A stretch of DNA of 64,000 nucleotides from Corynebacterium silvaticum (GTDB lineage: Bacteria > Actinomycetota > Actinomycetes > Mycobacteriales > Mycobacteriaceae), in the NCBI RefSeq assembly GCF_004382825.2, contig NZ_SDQO02000004.1, positions 277,060 to 341,059 on the forward strand. The letters run 5' to 3'. The number at the start of each line of letters is the position of its first letter. Positions within the stretch are counted from its first letter, which is position 1. A program made the translations under genes and the position numbers. The notes under the pieces are model-generated. The model had not been told where the DNA came from, did no database searches, and saw only the letters and a list, made by a program, of their open reading frames with translations. Positions 1-9,563 of the stretch are shown here, piece by piece.

Positions 1-1364
1 TTAGCCCGCTCAACAGCTAGTTTAGCTGCATCGACGCGGTTAACCTGACCCATGCCCACGCCGACAGTTGCCCCATCCTTTGCTAGGAGGATGGCGTTAG
101 ACTTGACCGTGCGAACAGTGCGCCACGCAAATTCCAGGTCTGCAAGCAGCTCAGGGCTAGCGGCTTCACCTGCAACAAGTGTCCACTTTTCGGGGGCATC
201 TCCCTCAGCATCCACGAGGTCTCGACGCTGAACCAACAAGCCACCGGAGATCTGACGCTGTTCTTCCTGCTCCTGCGGCGTTTCTGGCGCGACAAGAATG
301 CGGATGTTTTTCTTCTGAGAGAGAAGCTCCACGGCCCCCTCTTCATACGCAGGGGCAATAATCACCTCGGTGAAGATTTCCGAAACCTGCTGCGCCATGT
401 CCACGGATACTTCACGATTAGAAGCGATAACGCCACCGAAGGCCGACACCGGGTCGCATGCATGGGCTAGTCGGTGAGCTTCTGCGATAGATGCGTCCGA
501 CACTGCGATGCCACAAGGGTTAGCATGCTTGATAATGGCAACGCAGGGGCGCTCATGGTCCCATGCGGCACGCCACGCAGCATCCGAGTCGGTGTAGTTG
601 TTATAGCTCATCTCCTTGCCATGCAGCTGCTCCGCTTGAGCCAGACCTGCAGGGGCGTTCGGATCCACATAAAGAGCCGCGGACTGATGTGGATTCTCGC
701 CGTAACGCAAGACATTCGCCCGTGAGTAGGAGGCGCCGATCCACGGAGCGTACCCCTCCGAGTCATCCGCGATTTGTTCCCCCATCCACGTAGCAACCGC
801 AACGTCATAGGAAGCGGTGTGTCGGAAAGCGTCGACAGCAAGCTCCGTACGTTCTGCCCGAGTAAAGCCGCCGGCCTGGATAGCCTCAGCTACCGCCGCG
901 TAGCGCTCAGGAGAAACGACAACGGCAACAGAGGGGTGATTCTTGGCTGCCGCGCGCACCATCGAGGGACCCCCGATGTCGATTTGCTCCACGCACGCGT
1001 CAAAATCAGCACCAGAAGCTACCGTCTGGGTAAACAGATAGAGGTTCACTACCACCAATTGAAATAGAGAAACGCCCAGTTCATCGAGCTGGGCGAGGTG
1101 GTCGTCTTTACGGGTATCAGCCAAGATACCTGCATGAATTTTAGGGTGAAGCGTCTTAACGCGCCCCTCAAGGCACTCAGGGAAACCGGTGAGGTCTTCC
1201 ACGGGAGTGACAGGGATTCCCTGCTTCGCGATTGTGGCCGCGGTCGATCCTGTAGACACAATCTCTACGCCGGCTTGGTTCAGCGCATGGGCGAGTTCTT
1301 CGAGTCCAGTCTTATCATAAACACTTATCAAAGCACGTTTGATCTGCTTGCGGTCATCACTCAT
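1..1364 (-). CDS. purH: Bifunctional AICAR formyltransferase / IMP cyclohydrolase, C-terminus beyond window
   Basis: Catalyses the last two steps of de novo IMP synthesis in the cytoplasm: formylation of AICAR, then ring closure to IMP. The reading frame is open from the left edge of the window to an ATG at 1362-1364, so the protein's C-terminus is missing. The N-terminal MGS-like cyclohydrolase domain is clear, with the family motif [12 protein letters not shown] about 65-75 residues in and VVVNLYPF further on. The start lies inside the end of purN (8-base overlap), so the two are translationally coupled in a purN-purH operon read leftward. Identification is firm; the formyltransferase half is only partly visible. 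Confidence 0.95.
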   Translation of the reverse strand, partial: MSDDRKQIKRALISVYDKTGLEELAHALNQAGVEIVSTGSTAATIAKQGIPVTPVEDLTGFPECLEGRVKTLHPKIHAGILADTRKDDHLAQLDELGVSLFQLVVVNLYLFTQTVASGADFDACVEQIDIGGPSMVRAAAKNHPSVAVVVSPERYAAVAEAIQAGGFTRAERTELAVDAFRHTASYDVAVATWMGEQIADDSEGYAPWIGASYSRANVLRYGENPHQSAALYVDPNAPAGLAQAEQLHGKEMSYNNYTDSDAAWRAAWDHERPCVAIIKHANPCGIAVSDASIAEAHRLAHACDPVSAFGGVIASNREVSVDMAQQVSEIFTEVIIAPAYEEGAVELLSQKKNIRILVAPETPQEQEEQRQISGGLLVQRRDLVDAEGDAPEKWTLVAGEAASPELLADLEFAWRTVRTVKSNAILLAKDGATVGVGMGQVNRVDAAKLAVERA

Positions 1365-2007
1365 ATGTGAAGAAAACCTCTTCTGATTTTTTCTCCGTTG
1401 TGGCGGAGTTCAACACGGACACGATGAGTTTACGCTCCACATGCTTGATTCTTTCATGCAGGTGGGCTTCACTCTCCCCCGGCTCAATAGATACGGGGAC
1501 CTGAGCAATAATCTTTCCAGTATCCACGGCTTCATCAATAAAATGCACGGTAGAACCGGTTACTTTCACACCATAAGCCAGTGCATCGCGCACTGCGTGG
1601 GCGCCCGGAAAAGCTGGCAATAACGCTGGATGAGTATTGATGATCCGCCCCGGAAACTTCTCCAAAAAGGTTTTCCCTAGAATCCGCATGAACCCGGCGA
1701 AGACAACGATAGCCGGAGCATGCTTTTCGACGGCCGCCGCAAGCGACGCATTCCATTCTTCACGGTCATCTCCGGCGGTATACGAGACCACCTCGGCAGG
1801 AATTCCTGCGGTTTCCGCACGAGTGATTGCAGGACACGGCACATCTGCGACCACCCCCACAACCTCATAGGCCCCCTGATGGTCGATGATCGCTTGCAAA
1901 AGCGTCCCCGAGCCGGAGGCCATGACAACTATCGGTAAAGCAGCTGACTTATAGTCAGTTTTTAAACGCGTTTCATTGGTCACCGAAACAATGTTAGCCG
2001 GAAACAT
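1357..2007 (-). CDS. purN: Phosphoribosylglycinamide formyltransferase 1
   Basis: Transfers a formyl group from 10-formyl-THF to GAR, the third step of purine synthesis. The protein shows the Rossmann-like start [14 protein letters not shown], the active-site stretch [12 protein letters not shown] (catalytic Asn-His) and [15 protein letters not shown], in the family order. The 216-residue frame has about 25 residues before the conserved core, so translation may begin slightly downstream of 2007. It overlaps purH by 8 bases and forms a purine operon with it. The DUF6350 gene lies about 37 bases upstream on the same strand and may be cotranscribed. Confidence 0.95.
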   Translation of the reverse strand: MFPANIVSVTNETRLKTDYKSAALPIVVMASGSGTLLQAIIDHQGAYEVVGVVADVPCPAITRAETAGIPAEVVSYTAGDDREEWNASLAAAVEKHAPAIVVFAGFMRILGKTFLEKFPGRIINTHPALLPAFPGAHAVRDALAYGVKVTGSTVHFIDEAVDTGKIIAQVPVSIEPGESEAHLHERIKHVERKLIVSVLNSATTEKKSEEVFFTYE

Positions 2008-2044
2008 CTCGAACAGAAGACACCCCCGTTTTTAGGCTTCACCC

Positions 2045-3751
2045 TTATTCTTCTTTTTCCGATCGAGCCTCAGTTTCAACGCTTTCTGTACTCTCTGTAC
2101 TCTCTGTGTTGCTAGGAGCCTCGGAGGCATGGACGGCATGGGCATCGGCGCTGTCCGCCGTTTCTTCGTCGCCCTCAACCTCTGGTTCCTCCAGCTCGAC
2201 CACGGCCTCCTGCTCCGCGCTCAGTTCCATCGCGGCTTCGCGGATCTCGGCTTCCTCCAAAATTTCAGCAGAATCGAGGCCGTCTGCGCTGAGCTCATAA
2301 GGCTCATCGTCGGCTTCCTCAGGAGAGCTTTCTACCTGATCATTTTCCGTTGTTGTGGCCTCTTCACCGTCATCTGCTGCACCCTCGTGCTCGCCCTCGT
2401 CTGTTTGTCCTAGAGCACTAGCGGCTGCTGCAGGTGCTGCAAAATCCGGGTCTGCAACAGAATGTGCATCACCAAGAAGCTTGGCGATATTACGACCTTC
2501 TCTATACCGCGCGAAAGTCACTGCAGTCAGGGACACCACACCAACCATCAGCATGACCATCAGCGGAGTCAGCCACATCAGCGGCCCCACATAGCCGTAA
2601 ACACCCAGGCATCCGCCGGCGAAAAAGGAAAGAATTAAAGTTCCGATGCCCGCAGCAACCGTCGTGGCCGCTGCGCTCAAGAAATCGCTGACGCGGTTCC
2701 ACAACGCTAGGGAAACCGCCACAACCGGGACAAGCACAACTGTCATAACAGCAGGCACCATCGACGTCGGCAAAGCCGCAAACACCGGCACCGGCGGAGT
2801 AGGAACAAGGGTTGCAGCAAAAAGAGATACAGAACCTTGCCCTAGCTCTAACGAAGAACCAACGATAACGGCCAAAGAAGCGACGACCGCATTAGGAAGA
2901 TACGCCAGGGAAACAACCATCACCCCCACAATGCCTGCCGACGAATACCCCTGTAGCGATTCTGCAAACGCTCGATAATGCACAGCCAATGAGATGAGGA
3001 AGACAATAAATGCAGCTAACAGCAGGTAGCCCACGGCACGCACCGCCAGCAGCACCGAATCGACGACCCACGAGGGCACCCCATAGCGGCGCACCAGCGC
3101 CCTCCAGAGCCGCGTTCCCATGCCGATCATGAACGCACACGCATGCAACAGAATAACTGTTCCTACGGCCGCAAAAACGTTGGGCGAAGCCACATCAAAA
3201 ACCGAGGAGGCATCCCACAGCATTGCACAGGCCGTAAGGGTGATAAGGGTAGGTATTCCCAGCGCTCCACAAAGAAGGATTAGTAGATCATGCAGGCTAA
3301 TCCGATCTTTAACGGCTTTATAGATGCGTCGAGCGACCAGCGCCACCACTCCAATCGCCGGGAGCATGGGAAGCAACGCTACAGAGATTCCTCGGCCAGA
3401 TACCGGGGCCAGGTTAAGTGCCAGCCACGTCTCAGCTACCGTAGCGGGCATCGCTGCCATAGGCGTAGAGGTTGCGATGAGCACGATCAAAGAAAAGATG
3501 ATAATCGCAATAAGCACTATCGCGTTGGGAACGAGCACAGTTGGCAGCAGCGAGCGAAGGCTCGCTGCCAAGGTTGCTCTCTCCGGCGCAGAAGTGGCGT
3601 CAGACACTTTGCGTTGAGCACCACGGGATGCCTGCCCGCCTCGCTCATCTCCTCTGCCGCCTATAGAGACAGGGCGCGGACGAGGTCGCCGTGATGGACC
3701 CGCGTTAGGACTCGTCTTCTTACTCATTCCATTAACTGTGCCACGTAACAT
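2045..3751 (-). CDS. DUF6350 family multi-pass membrane protein
   Basis: Polytopic membrane protein of unknown biochemical role; in actinobacteria this family is encoded beside purN-purH, as here. The N-terminus is short, basic and Arg/Gly-rich (cytoplasmic). It is followed by roughly ten hydrophobic segments over residues 65-430, then a long, very acidic, low-complexity tail over about residues 440-568. The tail ends in repeated Thr-Glu-Ser units encoded by a 9-base DNA repeat near 2085-2107. An alternative ATG eight codons in (3727) begins with Met-Ser-Lys-Lys and may be the real start; neither has a convincing ribosome site. Function is not inferred beyond the family assignment. Confidence 0.75.
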   Translation of the reverse strand: MLRGTVNGMSKKTSPNAGPSRRPRPRPVSIGGRGDERGGQASRGAQRKVSDATSAPERATLAASLRSLLPTVLVPNAIVLIAIIIFSLIVLIATSTPMAAMPATVAETWLALNLAPVSGRGISVALLPMLPAIGVVALVARRIYKAVKDRISLHDLLILLCGALGIPTLITLTACAMLWDASSVFDVASPNVFAAVGTVILLHACAFMIGMGTRLWRALVRRYGVPSWVVDSVLLAVRAVGYLLLAAFIVFLISLAVHYRAFAESLQGYSSAGIVGVMVVSLAYLPNAVVASLAVIVGSSLELGQGSVSLFAATLVPTPPVPVFAALPTSMVPAVMTVVLVPVVAVSLALWNRVSDFLSAAATTVAAGIGTLILSFFAGGCLGVYGYVGPLMWLTPLMVMLMVGVVSLTAVTFARYREGRNIAKLLGDAHSVADPDFAAPAAAASALGQTDEGEHEGAADDGEEATTTENDQVESSPEEADDEPYELSADGLDSAEILEEAEIREAAMELSAEQEAVVELEEPEVEGDEETADSADAHAVHASEAPSNTESTESTESVETEARSEKEE

Positions 3752-3867
3752 CTCACTTTTGGGCTTGGCACGACGTTAATAACCCTCATCATCTCCTGTT
3801 AATTAGTGTTACTTAAGTCAATTGACGAGGCGTTAGAGCAACTTCTTTTCATGATTTATACCCAATC

Positions 3868-3896
3868 TTGACCAAACAGCTTGCCCGTACTGTTAT
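3868..3896 (+). promoter_or_regulatory. Putative sigma-A-type promoter of the M23 peptidase gene
   Basis: TTGACC at 3868-3873 and TGTTAT at 3891-3896 are separated by 17 bases, a good vegetative promoter spacing. This implies transcription from about 3903 and a leader of about 105 bases. The motif GTTATAAACC overlapping the -10 region recurs at 56520-56529 in front of rpf1, another secreted cell-wall hydrolase. Confidence 0.5.
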
Positions 3897-4009
3897 AAAC
3901 CGCTATCGTTACCCCTCGGAACATAACAAGTTGATCACAAAAGCGTTACCGAAGTAACGATTCGGCGGCGAGATGAACTTCAGAAACATAGTCAAAGGGA
4001 GTAAGCCTC

Positions 4010-4723
4010 ATGCAGCAGACACAGCACGTTGTCAGTGGCAAGCATCGCAAGCAAACTTCTCAGGCAAAAGGTCGAGTTGCTTTCGTCGCATTGGCCACCG
4101 GTGCTGTCTCCACCGCCGGCGCTACTGGTGCAGCATTAGCTCACACCACTTCCCACAATGACACTGCTGATTTCAAGCTCACCGCAGACGCTTCCGCTAA
4201 GGTTGGCGATTCCGCTCCTCAGATCCTGGCGATCCAAGAGTTCAAGCCAAATACCAATCTCTCCGATCAGCTAACAAAGGCTATCAACTACAACGAAGAG
4301 CGCGCGCTTGCCGACGAAGAGGCACGCAAACCTAAAATCGTTGTTCACACCCCTGCCGTCGGAACACTCACGTCTCCTTACGGCATGCGCTGGGGAACCC
4401 TCCACGCAGGTATCGATATTGCCAATGCAATGCACACCCCGATCTACTCGATCATGGACGGTGTGGTTATTGATGCGGGCCCAGCATCCGGCTACGGGCA
4501 GTGGGTTCGAGTACGCCATGATGACGGCACAGTCACTGTTTACGGACACGTAGAGACCATCAACGTCTTTACCGGTCAGACTGTCGCAGCTGGCGATCAG
4601 ATCGCAGGTATGGGTAACCGTGGTTTCTCCACCGGTGTGCACCTCCACTTTGAAGTTCACCCTGGCGGTGGCGCTGCCGTAGACCCAGTACCTTGGCTCA
4701 ACGAAAAAGGCATAAGCGTATAA
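4010..4723 (+). CDS. Secreted M23 family peptidoglycan endopeptidase
   Basis: Probable exported zinc metallopeptidase that cuts peptide cross-links in the cell wall (LytM/lysostaphin fold). Residues 1-45 form a basic then Ala/Gly-rich hydrophobic signal sequence ending near Ala-Leu-Ala-His. The C-terminal M23 domain (about 115-230) contains the expected zinc and catalytic residues: H132 and D136 in HAGID, and H211-x-H213 in GVHLHFE. The middle part (45-110) is a short helical, charged linker. A ribosome site (AAGGGAGT) precedes the ATG. It is transcribed alone, between a vegetative-type promoter and a strong terminator. The 237-residue length fits small corynebacterial M23 proteins. Confidence 0.88.
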   Translation: MQQTQHVVSGKHRKQTSQAKGRVAFVALATGAVSTAGATGAALAHTTSHNDTADFKLTADASAKVGDSAPQILAIQEFKPNTNLSDQLTKAINYNEERALADEEARKPKIVVHTPAVGTLTSPYGMRWGTLHAGIDIANAMHTPIYSIMDGVVIDAGPASGYGQWVRVRHDDGTVTVYGHVETINVFTGQTVAAGDQIAGMGNRGFSTGVHLHFEVHPGGGAAVDPVPWLNEKGISV

Positions 4724-4729
4724 AAGTCC

Positions 4730-4766
4730 CCGGATAGGAGTTTTCTCCTATCCGGTTTTGTTTTAT
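4730..4766 (+). terminator. Rho-independent terminator of the M23 gene
   Basis: Perfect 11-base stem (4730-4740 with 4745-4755), four-base T loop, followed by a T-rich run. It begins 7 bases after the stop codon. Confidence 0.9.
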
Positions 4767-4788
4767 CTTTTGTGCCCCCAAGACCTAT

Positions 4789-4826
4789 AAAACGCCAGCC
4801 ACTGGAACTTCAGAGGCTGGCGTTTT
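4789..4826 (-). terminator. Terminator of pcrA, probably bidirectional
   Basis: Perfect 12-base stem 4789-4800 / 4815-4826 with A-rich and T-rich flanks on both sides. It sits 8 bases past the pcrA stop and backs up the M23 terminator from the other direction. Confidence 0.85.
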
Positions 4827-4834
4827 ATTAATCT

Positions 4835-7417
4835 TTACAGCTTTTCCATCGGTACTGAGCCGATCAGCATAAGCCGTACGGTTCCGGAAGAACCAAAATC
4901 AATAGTTACGGAATCCGCCGGGCTACCTTTATCCACCTTGGTCACGGTGCCCAGGCCATATTTATCGTGATTCACCCGGTCTCCAACAACCAACGAAAGA
5001 TCACTGTTCTTTGTATAGCTTGGCATTGTTTTCTTAGGCTTCGGGGTAGCGCCATAACGCGGTGATCCCCACGAGTCGCCGCGTGAAGAACCAAAACCTG
5101 TGTTCCTTCCCCAGGAAGGCTGTCCCCATGAGTCGAAAGAGCTTTCTGGTTCTTCGCGCCGCCAGTCGAGAAGCTCCTCGGGGATTTCCGTAAGGAACCT
5201 TGATGCCGGGTTAGTTACGGGATTTCCCCAAGAAGAACGCAGCATAGCCCGGGTGATGTAGAGGGTCTTGCGCGCTCGCGTTATTCCCACATAGGCGAGC
5301 CGGCGTTCCTCCGCGAGCTCTTTGGGGTCCCCAAGCGCACGCAGATGCGGAAATTGGCCATCTTCCCATCCCATGAGGAAGACCACCGGAAACTCCAGTC
5401 CCTTGGCTGTATGCAGAGTCATAAGGGTGACCAGGCCCTGCTCATTATCAGGAATTTGGTCGGCATCAGCTACAAGGGAGACTCGCTCTAGGAAAGCCTG
5501 CAAACTACCAGGTTCTGGTTCACCTTGGCCCCCTAGGTCCTCAAGTTCGCCGCTGTCCATCTTGGCATAGGCCACCTGGTTAGCTGCTTCCGAGGAAAAT
5601 TCTCGTGCAACGGAGACAAGCTCGTTAAGGTTGTCCAACCGTGCGCCGTCTTGTGGGTCGTTGCTCTTTTCCAGCTCCGCTTTATATCCCGTGATATCAA
5701 GTATTTGAGAAATCACATCGCCAATATCCGGCATCCCGGTGATCTCGTTGACGGATTCGGCGGCGCCAGCCCGCAACCCAGCCATCATGTCCACGAACCC
5801 GGAAATCGCGTTGCGCCCGCGTGCTCCTAAAAGGCTCACCTGCCCTGCGGCGGCGTCGATAAGCGCTTGTTGGAAGCTCACTCCCTGGTTCTCTGAATGC
5901 AGAGTGAGAAACGCTACGGCTTTGTCGCCGATGCCCCGGCGCGGAGTGTTGATAATCCTGCGGAGAGAAACTGTGTCTTCCGGGTTATCCAACAACCGGA
6001 GATAGGCGATGACGTCCCGAATCTCCTTGCGCTCGTAGAAGCGGGTTCCTCCCACGATTTTATAGGGAATACCAGAACGCATAAATACGTCTTCCACTGC
6101 GCGAGATGAGTTATTTGTGCGATACATGATGGCCATGTCGCTGTAATCCACGCCTTTATCCGCGAGCGCGTCTATTTCTTGGGCAATAAAACGAGCCTCA
6201 TCATGCTCGTTATCTGCAACATACCCAGCGATGGGTTCTCCGCTGCCTAGTGCTGTCCACAGTTTCTTTTTTCTTCGGTTCTCGTTTTGGGAGATCACCG
6301 AGTTAGCTGCATTAAGAATCGTCTGCGTCGACCGGTAGTTCTGTTCCAAGAGGACGGTCGTGGCATCGGGATAATCCCGCTCAAATTCCTCAATATTGCG
6401 GATAGTCGCGCCGCGGAAGGCGTAAATGGACTGATCTGAGTCGCCAACAACGCAGAGTTCGCTGGCTGTTGGGCCTTTTCCTACCAGCTCATGAATGAGC
6501 GCGTATTGCGCGTGGTTGGTGTCCTGGTATTCGTCGATAAGCACATGGCGGAATCTGCGTCTGTAGTACTCGGTCACCTGTGGGTGTTCTTGGAAAATAC
6601 GGACTGTTTCTCCAATGAGGTCATCAAAATCGACGGCATTTGCTTGCCTTAAACGTCGTTGATACTCGACGTATACGGCAGCTACCGTCGTCTCATACGG
6701 GTTCTTTGTACTTTCAGCTTCTGCGACTGCGGTGTCGGGAGAAATCAGCTCATTTTTGAGGTTGGAGATTCCCGCCCCTAACAACCGCGGCGTGAACTTT
6801 TTGATGTCTAAGTTCATGTCCTTAGAAATCATCGCAAGCAAACGCTTTGAATCATCCGAGTCATAGATAGTGAAGTTGGTGTTTAATCCAGCGACCAGCT
6901 GGGCTTGTTCCCGCAAGATGCGCACGCAGGTGGAGTGGAAGGTAGACACCCACATTCTGCTGGCGATTGGCCCCACAAGGTGAGCCACGCGCTCTCGCAT
7001 CTCGGCCGCAGCTTTATTGGTAAATGTGATAGCTAGGATCTGCCCTGGCTGCACACCCCGTATGCACATGAGATAAGCAATACGGCGTGTGAGCACTGCC
7101 GTCTTGCCAGAACCCGCACCAGCCACGATAAGAAGCGGTGAGCCGCTGTGCTCTACTGCTTGCTGTTGCTGCGGATTAAGCCCCTGTACGAGGCCATCAG
7201 CCATCGCAGGCACGGTGGTCGTAGGCACACTGGTGGCAGGCACACCAGCAGCAGGCTTGTCCGTTACGTGAGCCGGGGTCTGGCCTGTTGCAGGACTCTG
7301 GGCTTGAGCACTAAACGGAGAAGGCTCAGCTGGTGTCTTTGTGGCGGTGGCCCGCTCACCGGCCCAATCGCCGAAGTCAAAACCTTGTTGGGTAGGAAAA
7401 TTGTCCGAGTTATTCAT
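4835..7417 (-). CDS. pcrA: ATP-dependent DNA helicase PcrA/UvrD
   Basis: Superfamily 1A 3'-5' helicase for DNA repair and clearance of replication forks. Motifs run in the usual order: Walker A GAGSGKT near residue 100, motif II IDEYQDTNHAQY near 290, VGDSDQSIYAFRGA, and the C-terminal TLHTAKGLEFPVVFL and YVGITRARK motifs. About 80 residues of low-complexity Pro/Ala/Thr-rich sequence precede the helicase core, as in corynebacterial homologues. The C-terminal end has the RNA-polymerase-binding Tudor-like module (GDRVNHDKYGLGTV). The ATG at 7417 is preferred over the TTG three codons upstream. It is a single gene ending at a hairpin shared with the M23 gene. Confidence 0.95.
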   Translation of the reverse strand: MNNSDNFPTQQGFDFGDWAGERATATKTPAEPSPFSAQAQSPATGQTPAHVTDKPAAGVPATSVPTTTVPAMADGLVQGLNPQQQQAVEHSGSPLLIVAGAGSGKTAVLTRRIAYLMCIRGVQPGQILAITFTNKAAAEMRERVAHLVGPIASRMWVSTFHSTCVRILREQAQLVAGLNTNFTIYDSDDSKRLLAMISKDMNLDIKKFTPRLLGAGISNLKNELISPDTAVAEAESTKNPYETTVAAVYVEYQRRLRQANAVDFDDLIGETVRIFQEHPQVTEYYRRRFRHVLIDEYQDTNHAQYALIHELVGKGPTASELCVVGDSDQSIYAFRGATIRNIEEFERDYPDATTVLLEQNYRSTQTILNAANSVISQNENRRKKKLWTALGSGEPIAGYVADNEHDEARFIAQEIDALADKGVDYSDMAIMYRTNNSSRAVEDVFMRSGIPYKIVGGTRFYERKEIRDVIAYLRLLDNPEDTVSLRRIINTPRRGIGDKAVAFLTLHSENQGVSFQQALIDAAAGQVSLLGARGRNAISGFVDMMAGLRAGAAESVNEITGMPDIGDVISQILDITGYKAELEKSNDPQDGARLDNLNELVSVAREFSSEAANQVAYAKMDSGELEDLGGQGEPEPGSLQAFLERVSLVADADQIPDNEQGLVTLMTLHTAKGLEFPVVFLMGWEDGQFPHLRALGDPKELAEERRLAYVGITRARKTLYITRAMLRSSWGNPVTNPASRFLTEIPEELLDWRREEPESSFDSWGQPSWGRNTGFGSSRGDSWGSPRYGATPKPKKTMPSYTKNSDLSLVVGDRVNHDKYGLGTVTKVDKGSPADSVTIDFGSSGTVRLMLIGSVPMEKL

Positions 7418-7557
7418 CGCTATCAAACCTACAACGTTGCTGTGACATCGCCACTGAGGTGACTGTTTTCGGAGTTGCTAGCAGGGAAAATCATCCTTTT
7501 CTTGTTTTTCTCTGGTTTTTCTATCCCCAGTACGCGCATCCGTGGCACAATATCTCC

Positions 7558-7860
7558 ATGAATTCTGAGAAAAACTTTAAGGTACGAACCCCCACGGGCA
7601 CCGACGATCCCCTTTCTGATGCGGAAATCCAGCAATATCGCACGGAGATCGATCGCTTAGACAAAGAGATTCTTGCAGCGGTTAAACGCCGCACAGAAAT
7701 CTCCCGAGCTATCGGAAAGACCCGCATGGGTTCTGGAGGCACCCGGCTTGTGCATACCAGGGAGGTAGCCATCATTAACCAATTCCGTGAGGAAATCGGC
7801 GAGGAAGGGCCAGCTCTCGCCGCTATCCTGCTCAGGCTCGGCCGAGGCAGACTCGGCTAG
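7558..7860 (+). CDS. csm: Chorismate mutase (AroQ type)
   Basis: Converts chorismate to prephenate, the branch point to Phe and Tyr. The 100-residue protein is a single AroQ-type helical domain. The helix containing YRTEIDRLDKEILAAVKRRTE carries the Arg/Lys residues that bind substrate, and the IGKTRMGSGGTR stretch continues the active site. In corynebacteria this small enzyme is known to work in complex with DAHP synthase; that is knowledge of the family, not visible here. The ATG at 7558 starts the conserved part; an upstream in-frame start would add an unrelated leader. The neighbours pcrA and gabD face away or converge, so it is monocistronic. Confidence 0.85.
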   Translation: MNSEKNFKVRTPTGTDDPLSDAEIQQYRTEIDRLDKEILAAVKRRTEISRAIGKTRMGSGGTRLVHTREVAIINQFREEIGEEGPALAAILLRLGRGRLG

Positions 7861-7870
7861 GCCTGAGCAG
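7828..7870. terminator. Inverted repeat at the csm 3' end
   Basis: Perfect 10-base inverted repeat (7828-7837 and 7861-7870) overlapping the csm stop, with a second smaller repeat (gccgag / ctcggc) in the loop. There is no T-run, so it is only a possible terminator between convergent csm and gabD. Confidence 0.4.
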
Positions 7871-7897
7871 GAGCACGCTGGAGTCATTACTACGAGG

Positions 7898-9385
7898 TTA
7901 AAGCGGCAGGGCAATTAACTTTGGCTCAAGGAATTCGTGGATTCCTTCAAAACCGCCTTCTCTTCCTATACCGGATTCTTTGACTCCGCCAAAGGGCGCT
8001 GATGGGTCTGAGATCCCGCCTTTGTTAACGCCCACCATGCCGGCTTCAATGCGCTCAGCGATACTCAACGCATGCGTTATCTGTTCGCTGAATACGTATG
8101 CGGCTAGCCCGAAGGGAGTGTCGTTGGCCATCGCTATGGCTTCTTCATCATCCTGGAACGTGGAGACGGCAACCACAGGGCCAAATATTTCTTCATGGGC
8201 GATACGAGCGTCCGGAGGAATATTATCTAGCACCGTCGCTGGATAGTAGAAGCCATCCTCCGGGAGCCCTGTCGGCAGTGAGTCCCCTAGGACCCGAGTG
8301 GCGCCGTGGGCGAGGGCGTCGTCGACAAGCATCGTGACCTTTTCTAGCTGATCTGCGCCGGAAAGAGCACCAAAATCCACGCCTTCTTGTGTTGCGGGCC
8401 CTTGGGTAAAGGACTTCATGATGTCAACAACTCGGTGCAGGAACTCGTCTTTAATCGACTCATGCACCAGGAACCTGTTGGCAGCGATGCATACTTGCCC
8501 AGCACCGCGCATCTTAGCCGTCGCTACCGCTTGAGCAGCAACAGTAACGTCTGCATCTGCCAGCACCACATACGGCGCATTTCCGCCAAGCTCCAGGGAT
8601 ACTTTCATGGAGTGCCGAGCAGCGCGTGCCGCGAGTTTTTGTCCGACCTCAGTCGAGCCTGTGAATGTGAGCTTGCGCACCCGCGGATCGTCCAACATAT
8701 CTGAGATCACCGAAGAATCCGCTGTAGGCAAGACAGAGACCACGCCCTCCGGCAGCCCTGCTTCTTTGAGGAGGTGCGCAAGATACAGCATGGTCAAAGG
8801 AGTCTTAGACGCGGGCTTGAGAATCATTGTGCATCCGGCTGCCAACGCGGATCCCAGCTTGCGGGTTCCCATTGCCAAGGGGAAATTCCACGGCGTGATT
8901 GCCAAAGACACACCCACCGGTTGTTGATGCACAATCAATCGGGCATTTCCCGTGGGATTATGCCGATAATCTCCGCGTACCCTCACAGCTTCCTCTGCGA
9001 ACCATCGGAAAAACTCCGCAGCGTACGTGACCTCCGCGCGAGAGTCAGGCAATGCACGGCCTAGCTCCAGCGATTGAATCACAGCTAGTTTTTCCGAATT
9101 GTCCAGGAGGGCTTTGTAGGCGTTCCACAAGATGTCTGAGCGTTCGCGCGCCGAGGTTGCGGCCCACAGCGGTTGCGCCGCTGCTGCTTTATCCAGGGCT
9201 GCCTCCGCATCGTGTTTGCTTGCCGACGCCACCCGCGCCAAGATGCTTCCATCGGACGGATTGAGGACCTCAAAGGTTTTGCCTTCGTGCCCATCGGTGA
9301 ACTCGCCGCCGAGAAAGAGCTGCGTGGGTACGCCCTCTGGCAGCGTCATCTGCATAGTCTTTTTCTCTTTTGAACCATCACTCAT
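7898..9385 (-). CDS. gabD: NAD(P)-dependent succinate-semialdehyde dehydrogenase (aldehyde dehydrogenase family)
   Basis: Oxidises succinate semialdehyde, or a related aldehyde, to the acid. The protein is a full-length aldehyde dehydrogenase with ITPWNFPLAM (nucleotide fold), FTGSTEVGQKLA, the general-base Glu in LELGGNAP, and the catalytic Cys in GQVCIAANRF. The C-terminal motif KESGIGREGG is typical of the GabD subgroup. Several in-frame starts exist (9421, 9385, 9355). I chose 9385; 9355 has the best-spaced purine-rich site. It converges on csm and is divergent from pgi. The substrate is inferred from family resemblance. Confidence 0.85.
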   Translation of the reverse strand: MSDGSKEKKTMQMTLPEGVPTQLFLGGEFTDGHEGKTFEVLNPSDGSILARVASASKHDAEAALDKAAAAQPLWAATSARERSDILWNAYKALLDNSEKLAVIQSLELGRALPDSRAEVTYAAEFFRWFAEEAVRVRGDYRHNPTGNARLIVHQQPVGVSLAITPWNFPLAMGTRKLGSALAAGCTMILKPASKTPLTMLYLAHLLKEAGLPEGVVSVLPTADSSVISDMLDDPRVRKLTFTGSTEVGQKLAARAARHSMKVSLELGGNAPYVVLADADVTVAAQAVATAKMRGAGQVCIAANRFLVHESIKDEFLHRVVDIMKSFTQGPATQEGVDFGALSGADQLEKVTMLVDDALAHGATRVLGDSLPTGLPEDGFYYPATVLDNIPPDARIAHEEIFGPVVAVSTFQDDEEAIAMANDTPFGLAAYVFSEQITHALSIAERIEAGMVGVNKGGISDPSAPFGGVKESGIGREGGFEGIHEFLEPKLIALPL

Positions 9386-9563
9386 GCCTCCACTATGCGC
9401 TCGTTCAGACGTTCTCGCCATGATGTGACCAACGCTGCCCTAAGGCAGAAGACATGTTCGGGGTAGTTTAGATACCGTTGAGTGTGTGTAACTTTCCGAG
9501 CGGGCACAGATTACTGCCCACTCGGTCACGGTCTCGTATAAAGCCAAAAGAACGGAGCAAACC

